A DNA stretch of 49,361 bases from Gallionellaceae bacterium (GCA_003445795.1 DMCN01000098.1:1-49361); one strand, 5' to 3'. Shown: positions 17,230 through 24,685, counted from the stretch's first letter. A program made the numbers and translations. Notes: a model not told the origin generated them from the sequence alone.

Positions 17230-18561
17230 TTACCAAGCAGCTTCCAGCATGAACGTGGTCAGAGTCTTGCCAACACCGCCGGGCAAGGTTTCTGCAGCAC
17301 GAGTACCGGTGCCTGCGTTGTAAGCAGAGCCACTACGCATGCTGTGATTCAGGTGCAGCGCAACGTTCTGGTACAGGTCATACACGGCAGCCAGAGTCAA
17401 GGAAGTCACCTTGTCGGAGTCTGCAGCAGTAACCTTGCCATCGTTACCGGTCAGGTAAGACACACCAACGTGCAATGTGTGCGGGATCACGCTGAAATCA
17501 GCACCGACCGACAGAGCAGTCTTGGAGTTGAACGTGCTGGCGTTGAACAGGTTACCAGCGTTGGCACCCGATGCAGAAGTCGCCGGAGCAGAAGAATACT
17601 GCGCATACAAGCTGGTTTCCATCTCGGCAACAGCACCCTGAGCCTGGAAGTCAACAACGGTACCCTTGGTGTCGCAATCGTTGGCGGGGCCATGTGCTGT
17701 GGCGGGAGCGCCAAGCGGGTCCGCACAGGAGCTGGTACCGCTAGCCATACCGGCACCGATATGCATCGCCCAGTCGGCGATGGTCGGAGTGGCGGCCACG
17801 CGCAACCAGGTGGAAGTCATGCGAACACCAGTCGTGCCACCAACGAAGAAGAACTGCGGTGTCCACTTGGACAGGTTCAGGTAACCCATGTCGCTGTTAA
17901 CAACGAACGCGACGCCGGAAGCAGTACCGGAACCCATGCCGGTGAATTGCGCAGCGGAGATGTCGGTACGGTGCTCAGCCCAACGGATACCGCGGGTCAT
18001 GCCGGTGCTGGACTGTTCGAAGCCGTAAGCCATGCCCAATGCATCGGTACCGTAAGGAATCACTTGCACAGTGACCGGGTCCAGCGCGATCGCGACCGGA
18101 ATCTTCAAGCCAGCGATGATGCCGCCAGCGGGGCCGCCAACCATGTTGTTCTCGTTCATGAAACCCATCTTGACCATACCGCTGTCGCCAATACGGCCGC
18201 CGAAGAACAGGCTCAGCTCGTCAGGGATCTGGAACTGGCCGCTATTTGTTGTCCCACCGCCAACATCGGTAGCGAGGTCAGTACCATTGGACTTCTGATA
18301 GCGAGCCTTCAACAGGATGGCTGCGTTCAGTTGGTCGGGGATAGACAGGTCTTCACCCTTGAACTTGCCCTTGGCGCTCAATTGCGTGTAGGCGCCAACC
18401 TTGAATTCTTGACCGGTTGTGCTCAGCACGGGGTAGTGCTGGAAGTGGCAAGAGCTGCAAGCCAGACCAGTTTGACGGGCAAACGCCGGAATGGCGGATG
18501 CTTCGGGTGCAAATGCTGTTGCGGCCAATACGCCTGCCAGAGACAGTACGATTTTCTTCAT
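17230..18561 (-). CDS. Cyc2-like outer-membrane monoheme cytochrome-porin
   Basis: A 443-residue protein. A signal peptide (residues 1-23, cleavage after ASA) is followed at once by PAFARQTGLACSSCH: the FARQTG-xxC-xxC-H motif and single heme site (CSSCH, 35-39) of Cyc2-type Fe(II)-oxidising cytochrome-porins. GQEFKVGAYT matches the family's following G-x-x-FK-x-x-x-Y region, though it departs from the more usual FGRxFK. The rest is Gly/Ser/Thr-rich, alternates like beta-strands, and ends in an aromatic Trp (FMLEAAW), as in beta-barrel outer-membrane proteins. Length fits Cyc2 (about 400-500 aa). A strong SD, AGAGGAG, precedes the ATG. The neighbours are two diheme cytochromes and a two-component system. 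The family role is extracellular Fe(II) oxidation; a different extracellular donor cannot be excluded. Confidence 0.8.
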   Translation of the reverse strand: MKKIVLSLAGVLAATAFAPEASAIPAFARQTGLACSSCHFQHYPVLSTTGQEFKVGAYTQLSAKGKFKGEDLSIPDQLNAAILLKARYQKSNGTDLATDVGGGTTNSGQFQIPDELSLFFGGRIGDSGMVKMGFMNENNMVGGPAGGIIAGLKIPVAIALDPVTVQVIPYGTDALGMAYGFEQSSTGMTRGIRWAEHRTDISAAQFTGMGSGTASGVAFVVNSDMGYLNLSKWTPQFFFVGGTTGVRMTSTWLRVAATPTIADWAMHIGAGMASGTSSCADPLGAPATAHGPANDCDTKGTVVDFQAQGAVAEMETSLYAQYSSAPATSASGANAGNLFNASTFNSKTALSVGADFSVIPHTLHVGVSYLTGNDGKVTAADSDKVTSLTLAAVYDLYQNVALHLNHSMRSGSAYNAGTGTRAAETLPGGVGKTLTTFMLEAAW

Positions 18562-18629
18562 TGCGTTTCTCCTCTTTATTATTGAGTAAGTGTCTTACGA
18601 CTTAATGCCCTTGTGCCTTGGTATAAAGA

Positions 18630-18685
18630 CCTCCATGCACAAGTTGGAGGCGATTCTAGCGACGGCAGTGTGAAGCCCGCGTCAA
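18630..18685 (-). promoter_or_regulatory. Candidate promoter and dyad upstream of the Cyc2-like gene
   Basis: On the minus strand a TTGACG (18680-18685) is a fair -35. The matching -10 is unclear: TCGCTA at 17-nt spacing or TAGAAT at 21 nt. Between this and the start codon lies a CCTCCA...TGGAGG dyad (18630-18650), a possible operator or leader hairpin. The 190-nt gap holds no gene. Evidence is suggestive only. Confidence 0.35.
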
Positions 18686-18751
18686 TGAATTGTGAAAATA
18701 GCGTTAAGTTGTGTTTTTTACAACAACAGGCAAAAAAACTTCAGAAATGCG

Positions 18752-20038
18752 CTATTTCGATTCCGAAAGGGGTAAGGAAGATTTCGCCGCAGTAAACATG
18801 ATCACCGCCATCGTCCCTTGCCCTTCCTGGCTGTCAAGCGAGATGCGCCAGCCGTAGCGCTCGCAGATGCGTTTCACCAGTGACAATCCAACTCCGGAAC
18901 CGGCACTCGATGGCCCTTTGTAATAGCGGTCCAGGGCGCGTGCCAGTTCGTCAGGTCGCATGCCGACCCCGGTGTCCTGCACCACCAGCCGATCCTCCTC
19001 AAGACGCAGCAACACGAAGCCGGCCTTGGTGTTGAACAGGGCGTTGCGAATCAGGTTGCCGATCACGACTTCCAGCAGCGGCCGCTCGAACAACAGGTCG
19101 GGCTCGGAGATTAACTTCACTTCCATGCGTATCGGCCGGCCCGCGATCAGCGGCAAGTGTTTTTCGACACAGCTGCGCACCACTTCTCCCACATGGCCGG
19201 GTGGCTCGTCGCGCGAGTATTGCTGCTCGCGCGCCATCAACAGCAGCGCTGAGGTGAGTTCGATCATGTCCTGCGCGGCACGGCGGATGCGCGCAATACG
19301 CTCGCGCTGCTTGGCCGTCAGCGTGGCATCCTGTTCCAGCACCTCGACCGTACCCAGCATGATGGCCAGCGGGGTGCGCAACTCGTGGCTCACATCCGCG
19401 GTGAAGTAGTTCTCGCGCTCGATGAATTCGCGCAGGCGCCTGAGATAACGGTCGAAAGCGCGCGCCAGCTCGCCCACTTCGTCGTTGGTGGTCAGCTTGA
19501 TCAAAGACAGGTCGGCATCGCGCGGCTCGGCCTGTCCGACCTGTCTGGCGAGTCGCGTGACCGAGGCGGTGACGCGACTCGCCAGAATGACGCCGCCGAT
19601 GGACGAGCTGACGATCATGAATATCGCGAAGAAGACCACAAAACGGAAGAATTTGGTTTCCTGCAGATGCTGGCTTTCGGTATTGAACATCATGAAATAG
19701 CGCGCATCCCCGACATCGACGACTTGCGCGCGATAGTCGACTTCGCCGACGGTGATGTTGTGTCCGCCCGGCGGCAGCGCCTTCACTTCCGGCGGAATAT
19801 TGCGGCTGGTCTCCTTGTCGGAGACGATATAGCCCTTGATGGAAGCGGTGTTCGGCGATTCGAACTTCTCTTCGCTGGCATGCTCGTACAACTCCACCAG
19901 CAACACCTGGTCCATGAGCCGGTGCCCGATCTGCTGCACGGTGAAGTAGACGCCGCTGGACAGCAGGACACTGAGCCCGGCCCCGAACAGCGCGTAATAG
20001 AAGGCGACCCGGAAACGCAGGCTACTGGTCTGGAACAT
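18752..20038 (-). CDS. Membrane sensor histidine kinase (HAMP-HisKA-HATPase)
   Basis: A 428-residue kinase. TM1 spans about residues 12-34, a periplasmic sensor region about 35-130 has no recognised fold or metal-binding cluster, and TM2 spans about 131-153, followed by HAMP. HisKA carries the phospho-accepting H218 in ADVSHELRTPL; the ATPase has NLIRNAL (N box), DTGVGM (G1) and GSGVGLSLV (G2). The start at 20038 (MFQTSSLRF) is chosen because the longer ORF would run through the response-regulator gene; this start overlaps that gene's end by 17 nt. The pair precedes the Cyc2-like gene on the same strand, so it may regulate it. The signal is unknown. Confidence 0.9.
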   Translation of the reverse strand: MFQTSSLRFRVAFYYALFGAGLSVLLSSGVYFTVQQIGHRLMDQVLLVELYEHASEEKFESPNTASIKGYIVSDKETSRNIPPEVKALPPGGHNITVGEVDYRAQVVDVGDARYFMMFNTESQHLQETKFFRFVVFFAIFMIVSSSIGGVILASRVTASVTRLARQVGQAEPRDADLSLIKLTTNDEVGELARAFDRYLRRLREFIERENYFTADVSHELRTPLAIMLGTVEVLEQDATLTAKQRERIARIRRAAQDMIELTSALLLMAREQQYSRDEPPGHVGEVVRSCVEKHLPLIAGRPIRMEVKLISEPDLLFERPLLEVVIGNLIRNALFNTKAGFVLLRLEEDRLVVQDTGVGMRPDELARALDRYYKGPSSAGSGVGLSLVKRICERYGWRISLDSQEGQGTMAVIMFTAAKSSLPLSESK

Positions 20039-20714
20039 CCGGGCTGACCAGTTGGTAACCGAAACCTCGCAGGGTGCGCAGCAGCTTGCGCTGGAACGGC
20101 TTGTCGATGATGTCACGCAGCAGGTGCACGTGTGCGCGCAGCGAATCGCTGTCCGGACGGCCCTCGCCCCAGACGACATGCTCGATTTCGTCGCGGCTGA
20201 CCACCTGCGGCGAGCGCGACATCAGCGCTTCCAGTATCTTGTAGGGAATGGGCGGCAGTTCGATGTGCTTGTCCCCGCGCTTGACCGAGCAGGTGGCAGG
20301 ATCGAGGCTGAGGTCCTCGATCACCATCTTCTTGAGTTTCTGCGGCTGGTCGCCGCCGCGGCGGTGCAGCACACGCAGGCGCAGCTCCACTTCGCGCAGC
20401 TCGGCGGGTTTGACCAGATAGTCGTCCGCCCCGGCTTCCAGCCCGGCGATCTTGTCGTCGAGCGAGTCGCGCGCGGTGATCATCAGCACCGGCGTGGTCT
20501 TGCCGCCCTCTTCGCGCAGCTTGCGGCACAGTGTGATGCCGTCCATACCGGGCAACATGAGGTCGAGCACGATGGCGTCATACTGGTTGACCAGCGCCAG
20601 ATGCATGCCGGTGATGCCGTCCCCCGCCGCATCCACGACGTGTCCCTTGGCCTCCAGGAAATCGAACATATTGGACGCGAGATCGCGATTGTCTTCAATG
20701 ATGAGTACACGCAT
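20022..20714 (-). CDS. OmpR/PhoB-family response regulator
   Basis: A 230-residue regulator. The receiver domain has acidic residues in IIEDN, the phospho-acceptor D51 in VLDLMLPGMDG, a switch Thr in MITARDS and the conserved Lys in LVKPAEL. The C-terminal winged helix ends in RTLRGFGYQLV, typical of OmpR-type DNA-binding domains. The ATG at 20714 (MRVLIIEDN) is preferred to a TTG two codons upstream because of SD spacing. It is co-transcribed with the kinase (17-nt overlap) and divergent from ubiG. Confidence 0.93.
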   Translation of the reverse strand: MRVLIIEDNRDLASNMFDFLEAKGHVVDAAGDGITGMHLALVNQYDAIVLDLMLPGMDGITLCRKLREEGGKTTPVLMITARDSLDDKIAGLEAGADDYLVKPAELREVELRLRVLHRRGGDQPQKLKKMVIEDLSLDPATCSVKRGDKHIELPPIPYKILEALMSRSPQVVSRDEIEHVVWGEGRPDSDSLRAHVHLLRDIIDKPFQRKLLRTLRGFGYQLVSPDVPDQ

Positions 20715-20851
20715 TGCCAAGAGCCCTATTCCAGATAGATTCGGAAAATTTCACAGTTCCTTAACATACCATTTCCACCCGTCCGCCGCTAGCTCCCGCT
20801 TGGTCTTGCGCCCTGATGTTGCGGGATATATGCATACTCGCGCGCTTCCCT

Positions 20852-20880
20852 TTGTTTATTGCGCGCGGTTTTGCTACATT
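20852..20880 (+). promoter_or_regulatory. Sigma-70-type promoter for ubiG
   Basis: TTGTTT (20852-20857) and TACATT (20875-20880) are separated by exactly 17 nt and lie 35 nt upstream of the ubiG ATG, in the 200-nt divergent region shared with the response regulator. Confidence 0.5.
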
Positions 20881-20914
20881 CCAAGCAGTCCTCAATCCGA
20901 ACCAGTCAACCATC

Positions 20915-21610
20915 ATGTCCAACGCAGATCCCGTCGAAATCGAGAAATTCTCGCAACTCGCCCACAAATGGTGGGATCCGAACAGCGAGTTCAAGCCCCT
21001 GCACGAGATCAACCCCTTGCGACTAGGCTACATCGACCGCATCGCGCAGCTTTCCGGCAAGACAGTGCTGGATGTGGGCTGCGGCGGCGGCATCCTGAGC
21101 GAGAGCATGGCCGGACTGGGCGCGACAGTAAGCGGCATCGATCTGGCCGACAAATCGCTGCAGGTGGCCAAGCTGCATCTGCTGGAAAGCGGCAAGCAGG
21201 TGGAATACCGCAAAGTGGCGGTGGAAGACCTGGCCGCCGAGCGCCCCGGGCAATACGATGTGGTGACCTGCATGGAGATGCTGGAGCATGTGCCCGATCC
21301 CGCCGCCGTGGTCGCCGCCTGCGCCAAACTGGCGAAACCGGGCGGCCACGTGTTCTTCTCCACGCTCAACCGCAACCCGAAATCGTATCTTTTCGCCGTG
21401 ATCGGTGCGGAATACATCCTCAACCTGCTGCCGCGCGGCACGCATGACTTCGCCAAGTTCATCAAGCCTTCCGAACTGGCGCAGTGGTGCCGCGATGCCG
21501 GACTGGATGTCTCTGACGTGACCGGCATGAGCTACAACCCGCTCGACAAGAGCTACTCGCTCGGCCGCGACAGCAGCGTCAATTACATGGTGGCCTGCCG
21601 CAAAGGCTGA
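20915..21610 (+). CDS. ubiG: Ubiquinone biosynthesis O-methyltransferase
   Basis: A 231-residue class I SAM methyltransferase. The N-terminus EIEKFSQLAHKWWDPNSEF is the UbiG signature. The SAM site is VLDVGCGGGILSESMA (near residue 50), followed by GIDLADKSL and CMEMLEHVPDP. It does both O-methylations in ubiquinone synthesis. The ATG at 20915 (MSNADPVE) gives the family N-terminus; the longer ORF start overlaps the promoter. The next gene begins 1 nt after its stop. Confidence 0.96.
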   Translation: MSNADPVEIEKFSQLAHKWWDPNSEFKPLHEINPLRLGYIDRIAQLSGKTVLDVGCGGGILSESMAGLGATVSGIDLADKSLQVAKLHLLESGKQVEYRKVAVEDLAAERPGQYDVVTCMEMLEHVPDPAAVVAACAKLAKPGGHVFFSTLNRNPKSYLFAVIGAEYILNLLPRGTHDFAKFIKPSELAQWCRDAGLDVSDVTGMSYNPLDKSYSLGRDSSVNYMVACRKG

Positions 21611-21611
21611 T

Positions 21612-22265
21612 ATGTCACAGGCCGTCCTCTTCGATCTCGACGGCACCTTCGCCGATACCGCGCCCGATCTGGCGGCGGCACTCAACCATGTGCGCGCCCT
21701 GCACGACCTGCCTCCGCTGCCCGTCGCGACTCTGCGGCCGCAAGCATCGCATGGTTCGCAAGGTCTGCTGAAACTGGGCATGAACGTGACGCCGGATGCG
21801 CCGAATTACGAAACCCTGCGCAATGCCTTCCTGCAATATTACGAGGAGCACATCTGCGACAGGACGGTGCTGTTCCCGAGCATGTCGACCCTGGTCGCGG
21901 AACTGGAGCGGCACGAGATACCCTGGGGTATCGTCACCAACAAACCGCACCGCTACACCGTGCCACTGATGGAAAAGCTCGGCTACGCCCAACGCGCCGC
22001 CTGTCTGGTGAGCGGCGATACCTGCGCGCACGCCAAGCCGCACCCGATGCCCTTGTTGCATGCCGCAGAATTGATGTCCGTCGCGCCGGAAAGCTGTTTG
22101 TATCTTGGCGACGATCTGCGCGACATGGAAGCGGCTCAGGCGGCCGGCATGACCGGCATCATCGCCGCCTACGGTTACATCGACCCGGCGGCCGATACCG
22201 GCTCCTGGCCTGCCAGCGGCAGTGTGCCGACACCCTTGGCGCTGCTGCGTTACATCCAGAGCTGA
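21612..22265 (+). CDS. gph: HAD phosphatase, phosphoglycolate phosphatase or MupP type
   Basis: A 217-residue HAD-superfamily hydrolase. Motif I is FDLDGTFADT (the nucleophile Asp and acid/base Asp), motif II is VTNKP, and motif III/IV is KPHPMPLL with YLGDDLRDMEAA. The cap is C1 type. In gammaproteobacteria the gene after ubiG is often mupP (N-acetylmuramate-6-phosphate phosphatase in peptidoglycan recycling); in many Betaproteobacteria it is annotated as gph. Sequence alone does not decide the substrate. It is translationally coupled to ubiG. Confidence 0.82.
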   Translation: MSQAVLFDLDGTFADTAPDLAAALNHVRALHDLPPLPVATLRPQASHGSQGLLKLGMNVTPDAPNYETLRNAFLQYYEEHICDRTVLFPSMSTLVAELERHEIPWGIVTNKPHRYTVPLMEKLGYAQRAACLVSGDTCAHAKPHPMPLLHAAELMSVAPESCLYLGDDLRDMEAAQAAGMTGIIAAYGYIDPAADTGSWPASGSVPTPLALLRYIQS

Positions 22266-22312
22266 TCAACGGGTATGATGCCCTCCATAACGATAAGGCA
22301 GCGCGGAGGAGT

Positions 22313-23692
22313 ATGAACCAAGGACGCAAAGGGCAAGCCCCCCCCGATAATCCGTCGCAAGACAGCATCCAGGAGATCTTGCACAAGGTCATCATCGCCC
22401 ATCAACAGGCGCTGGCCTTGCTGCAACAGACCGAGACGGCGTATGGCCGCCTGGTCCCGCACCAGTTGCTCAACCTGCTCGAAGCCAAAAGCATCGTCGA
22501 CGTGAAGCTCGGCGACCAGGTCGAGCGCAAGATGACCATCATGTTCTCGGACATCCGCGATTTCACCCCACTGTCGGAATCGATGACCCCGGCGGAGAAC
22601 TTCGAGTTCATCAACTCCTACCTCAGCCAGATGGAGCCGGTCATCAGCCGCCATCACGGCATCATCGACAAATACATCGGCGACGCCATCATGGCCCTGT
22701 TCGAGAAGGGCGCCGACGAAGCGGTGAGCGGCGCTATCGCCATGCTGGAACGGCTGAGCTACTACAACGCCGGACGCGAACGGGCGGGCTACGCGCCCGT
22801 GCAGATCGGCATCGGCCTCAACACCGGCGTGGTGATGATAGGCACCGTGGGCGGCATCAACCGCATGGACAGTACCGTGATCGGCGATGCGGTGAATCTG
22901 ACCGCGCGGCTGGAAGAAGCCACCAAGACCTACCACACACCGCTGATCATCAGCCAGAACACCCTGTACGACCTGTACGACCCAGGCAAATACGACATCC
23001 GTTTCCTCGACCGTATCCGCGTGAAAGGCAAGTCGCAGCCGCTTTCCGTCTACGAGGTCTTCGACAACAACCCCGAGGAATTGCGCAACAGCAAACGGCA
23101 AAGTCTGGCGATCTTCGAAAAAGCGGTCGCCTATTACCATATGCGGGATATCGCCCAAGCCGTCCCGCTACTCAAACGATGCATAGAGATCGCGCCAGAC
23201 GACTATCCCGCCCTCATCTACCTGGAGCGCTGCCATGAATTCCAGACCAGCGGGCAGCATCTGGGCACCGGCGAATTGCAGTCCGATCTGTCGTGGAAGG
23301 AAGAACAGCACACCGGTCTGCCGGAGATCGACAATGCAAATCGCATCCTGATGTACCACATCAACTCGCTCACCACCGCGATAGCGCAAAACGAATGCCG
23401 CGACTTCGCCGCCATCTTCCCGCCCCTCCACCAGCATGCGCAGCATCTCTTCCCCCGCGAAGAGCAACTGATGCTCGAGCACAACTATCCTTTTGCCGAG
23501 GGGCATATCCAGGAACACAGGCGTTTCGTCGAACACTTCTCCGAATTGGAGAAAAAGGCCTCACAGCACACTGAAGATCCGCGCTACCTCGCCTTCCGCA
23601 CCGAACTGTTGCTGCTCGACTGGTTCGCCTCGCACGCCACCAAGGCCGACCGCCACTTCGCCCGCTTCATGCAGAACGGCAAACCCCGCTAG
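22313..23692 (+). CDS. Class III adenylate/guanylate cyclase fused to a hemerythrin-like domain
   Basis: A 459-residue soluble protein. The cyclase domain (about 65-245) keeps metal ligands D80 (FSDIRDFT) and D124 (KYIGDAIM), substrate residues K120 and D186, and the transition-state pair N195 and R199 (VNLTARLE), so it should be active. After a helical linker (about 255-320) comes a hemerythrin-like domain (about 325-455) with the W-x6-G-x-PEID entry. Against canonical hemerythrin, E383, H398, H402, H441 and D446 are present, but the two His of the second iron are N343 and L379. A neighbouring His (H378) is shifted by one. It lies between the ubiG-gph pair and ssrA. An O2- or iron-sensing role for the domain is inferred. 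Confidence 0.88.
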   Translation: MNQGRKGQAPPDNPSQDSIQEILHKVIIAHQQALALLQQTETAYGRLVPHQLLNLLEAKSIVDVKLGDQVERKMTIMFSDIRDFTPLSESMTPAENFEFINSYLSQMEPVISRHHGIIDKYIGDAIMALFEKGADEAVSGAIAMLERLSYYNAGRERAGYAPVQIGIGLNTGVVMIGTVGGINRMDSTVIGDAVNLTARLEEATKTYHTPLIISQNTLYDLYDPGKYDIRFLDRIRVKGKSQPLSVYEVFDNNPEELRNSKRQSLAIFEKAVAYYHMRDIAQAVPLLKRCIEIAPDDYPALIYLERCHEFQTSGQHLGTGELQSDLSWKEEQHTGLPEIDNANRILMYHINSLTTAIAQNECRDFAAIFPPLHQHAQHLFPREEQLMLEHNYPFAEGHIQEHRRFVEHFSELEKKASQHTEDPRYLAFRTELLLLDWFASHATKADRHFARFMQNGKPR

Positions 23693-23745
23693 CTCCCCAC
23701 CCTACCCGGCTGTACAATGCAATCTGCTGAATAACAAACCGAACC

Positions 23746-24115
23746 GGGGGCGACCTGGCTTCGACGTGGGTTACAAAGCAGTGTAGGGCATACCGAGGAC
23801 CCGCCACCTCGTAAATCAGCTGGAAAACCAATAGTCGCAAACGACGAAAAGTACGCTCTAGCCGCTTAACCGGTTAGATCCCACACCCTGCTGTCCGTGG
23901 AGGGGCTCAAGGCAGTAATGCCGCGATGAGTGGGATCATTTACACGGAATCGTGTCGTGCAGGGTCACTTTGCACGAAGCTAAAACCAAGGTGACTCGTC
24001 CTGTAGCAGCCTGTCGGTTGGCGTCTGCCGGATAAAATCAAATAACCAGACTAAGTATGTAGAACTGCCTGTAGAGGGCTCGCGGACGGGGGTTCAATTC
24101 CCCCCGCCTCCACCA
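23746..24115 (+). ncRNA. ssrA: tmRNA, conventional one-piece form
   Basis: A complete 370-nt transfer-messenger RNA, which rescues stalled ribosomes and tags the nascent chain. The 5' end GGGGGCGACCTGGCTTCGAC pairs over 7 bp with the 3' CGCCTCC before an encoded ACCA, with the G3-U pair used by alanyl-tRNA synthetase. The T-arm is GGGGG-TTCAATT-CCCCC near the 3' end. The resume sequence TAGTC-GCA opens the tag frame at 23837. A TACAAT -10 box lies at 23713-23718 with only a weak -35. It sits just after the cyclase gene, with a terminator directly downstream. A second, permuted tmRNA gene follows 300 nt later. Confidence 0.97.
23837..23869 (+). CDS. ssrA: tmRNA tag frame, ANDEKYALAA (one-piece gene)
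   Basis: Ten sense codons and TAA within the one-piece tmRNA: A-N-D-E-K-Y-A-L-A-A. With the Ala carried on tmRNA the appended tag is AANDEKYALAA. The C-terminal LAA is the known ClpXP/ClpAP degron and AANDE contains the SspB-binding part in E. coli. Confidence 0.95.
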   Translation, partial: ANDEKYALAA

Positions 24116-24195
24116 ATAAATAAAAATGGCTGCCCGTCAGGGTGGCCATTTTTATTTGTTGCATGTGAAGTTGAGGGGGAATTGAAACCCCGTCC
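24085..24195. repeat. ssrA 3' end and its inverted copy (imperfect palindrome)
   Basis: The reverse complement of 24145-24195 repeats the ssrA 3' region: GGGGGAATTGAAACCCCGTC at 24175 is the complement of the T-arm (20 of 21 bases), and 24145-24160 is the complement of the trailer just past CCA. The acceptor-strand part between them has diverged. CCCCGTCC and GGACGGGG at 24188-24208 form a further hairpin. This is a tail-to-tail inverted duplication. Confidence 0.75.
24119..24160 (+). terminator. Terminator of the one-piece tmRNA gene
   Basis: AATAAATAAAAATGGC (24115-24130) is complementary to GCCATTTTTATTTGTT (24145-24160), giving a long A/T-rich then GGC-capped stem with a T-rich 3' arm. 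It begins at the mature 3' CCA. The same bases also belong to the inverted copy of the ssrA 3' end. Confidence 0.75.
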
Positions 24196-24290
24196 GGTAC
24201 GGACGGGGGGTGAGCAGGGAATTCGAGCAGCACTGCTGCGAGCCTGCGAACGCCAACGCACATGCAGGTGCGTTGGCTGGCCAGGATGGC

Positions 24291-24328
24291 CAATTCCCCC
24301 CCGCCTCCACCAACAAATAAAAACGGCA
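24291..24328 (+). repeat. Direct partial copy of the ssrA 3' end (possible att remnant)
   Basis: CAATT, seven C, then GCCTCCACCA, AYAAATAAAAA and CGGC repeat the last T-arm strand, acceptor strand, CCA and trailer of the one-piece tmRNA, with one extra C and few changes. The 5' strand of the T-arm is absent, so it cannot fold as tmRNA. Duplicated ssrA 3' ends are typical att sites of tyrosine-recombinase islands. No integrase gene is in the window. The rest of the 24196-24290 and 24329-24410 stretches holds nothing I recognise. Confidence 0.7.
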
Positions 24329-24410
24329 CCCTTGCGGTTGCGCTGGGAACCACATCTTTGCACCAAGTGCAGAGATTTGCTCTCGCTGTGTTAAAATCCT
24401 CCGCATTGTT

Positions 24411-24680
24411 GTGAGCAAACTTCGGTTTGCGAAAACTCCGGCTCAATAAGGGCTTGTTGGACGGCGGTTCGATTCCGCCCATCTCCACCATAAGTGCAGT
24501 GATAGCAGTGTGCTTATGATGGGGATGACCTGGTTTCGACAGTGAGCAGATAGGTTTCGGGGCGACACGTCAGGCGATCGACGTAAATGAAGCAAGCATG
24601 TAAATGCAAACGATGAAAACTTCGCTATGGCGGCCTAAAAAACCGTAAGCCGGGGCTGTTGAGCCTTGTCATACAACACA
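24411..24680 (+). ncRNA. ssrA: Circularly permuted (two-piece) tmRNA
   Basis: A second tmRNA with its halves in reversed order. The acceptor piece (about 24411-24490) comes first and ends with T-arm GGCGG-TTCGATT-CCGCC and CATCTCC-ACCA. A 30-nt intervening segment (24491-24520) forms a 9-bp hairpin. The coding piece starts at 24521 with GGGGATGACCTGGTTTCGAC, the tmRNA 5' signature. GGGGATG pairs with CATCTCC over 7 bp, including G3-U. P2 pairing also runs across the pieces: CGAAAACT (24430-24437) with AGGTTTCG (24552-24559, one mismatch) and GCTCA (24441-24445) with TGAGC (24543-24547). The tag frame begins at 24606. A -10-like TTAAAAT is at 24391. Exact mature ends are estimates. Permuted ssrA is known in some Betaproteobacteria; co-occurrence with a one-piece gene is unusual. 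Confidence 0.93.
24606..24638 (+). CDS. ssrA: tmRNA tag frame, ANDENFAMAA (permuted gene)
   Basis: Ten sense codons and TAA: A-N-D-E-N-F-A-M-A-A, giving AANDENFAMAA after the charged Ala. It differs from the one-piece tag at three positions (K/N, Y/F, L/M), including the penultimate triplet where LAA becomes MAA. The bases before the resume codon are GTAAAT rather than TAGTC. Confidence 0.9.
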   Translation, partial: ANDENFAMAA

Positions 24681-24685
24681 ACTAG

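Noticed and set aside
24291..24328. A third functional tmRNA or tRNA
   Set aside because: Only the 3' strand of T-arm and acceptor is present; no complementary 5' half, anticodon or tag.
24051..24491. 146-residue minus-strand ORF with repeated GGIEPPS segments
   Set aside because: It is the antisense of the ssrA 3' ends; the repeated peptide comes from the repeated T-arm/acceptor sequence and is a common false protein opposite tRNA-like genes.
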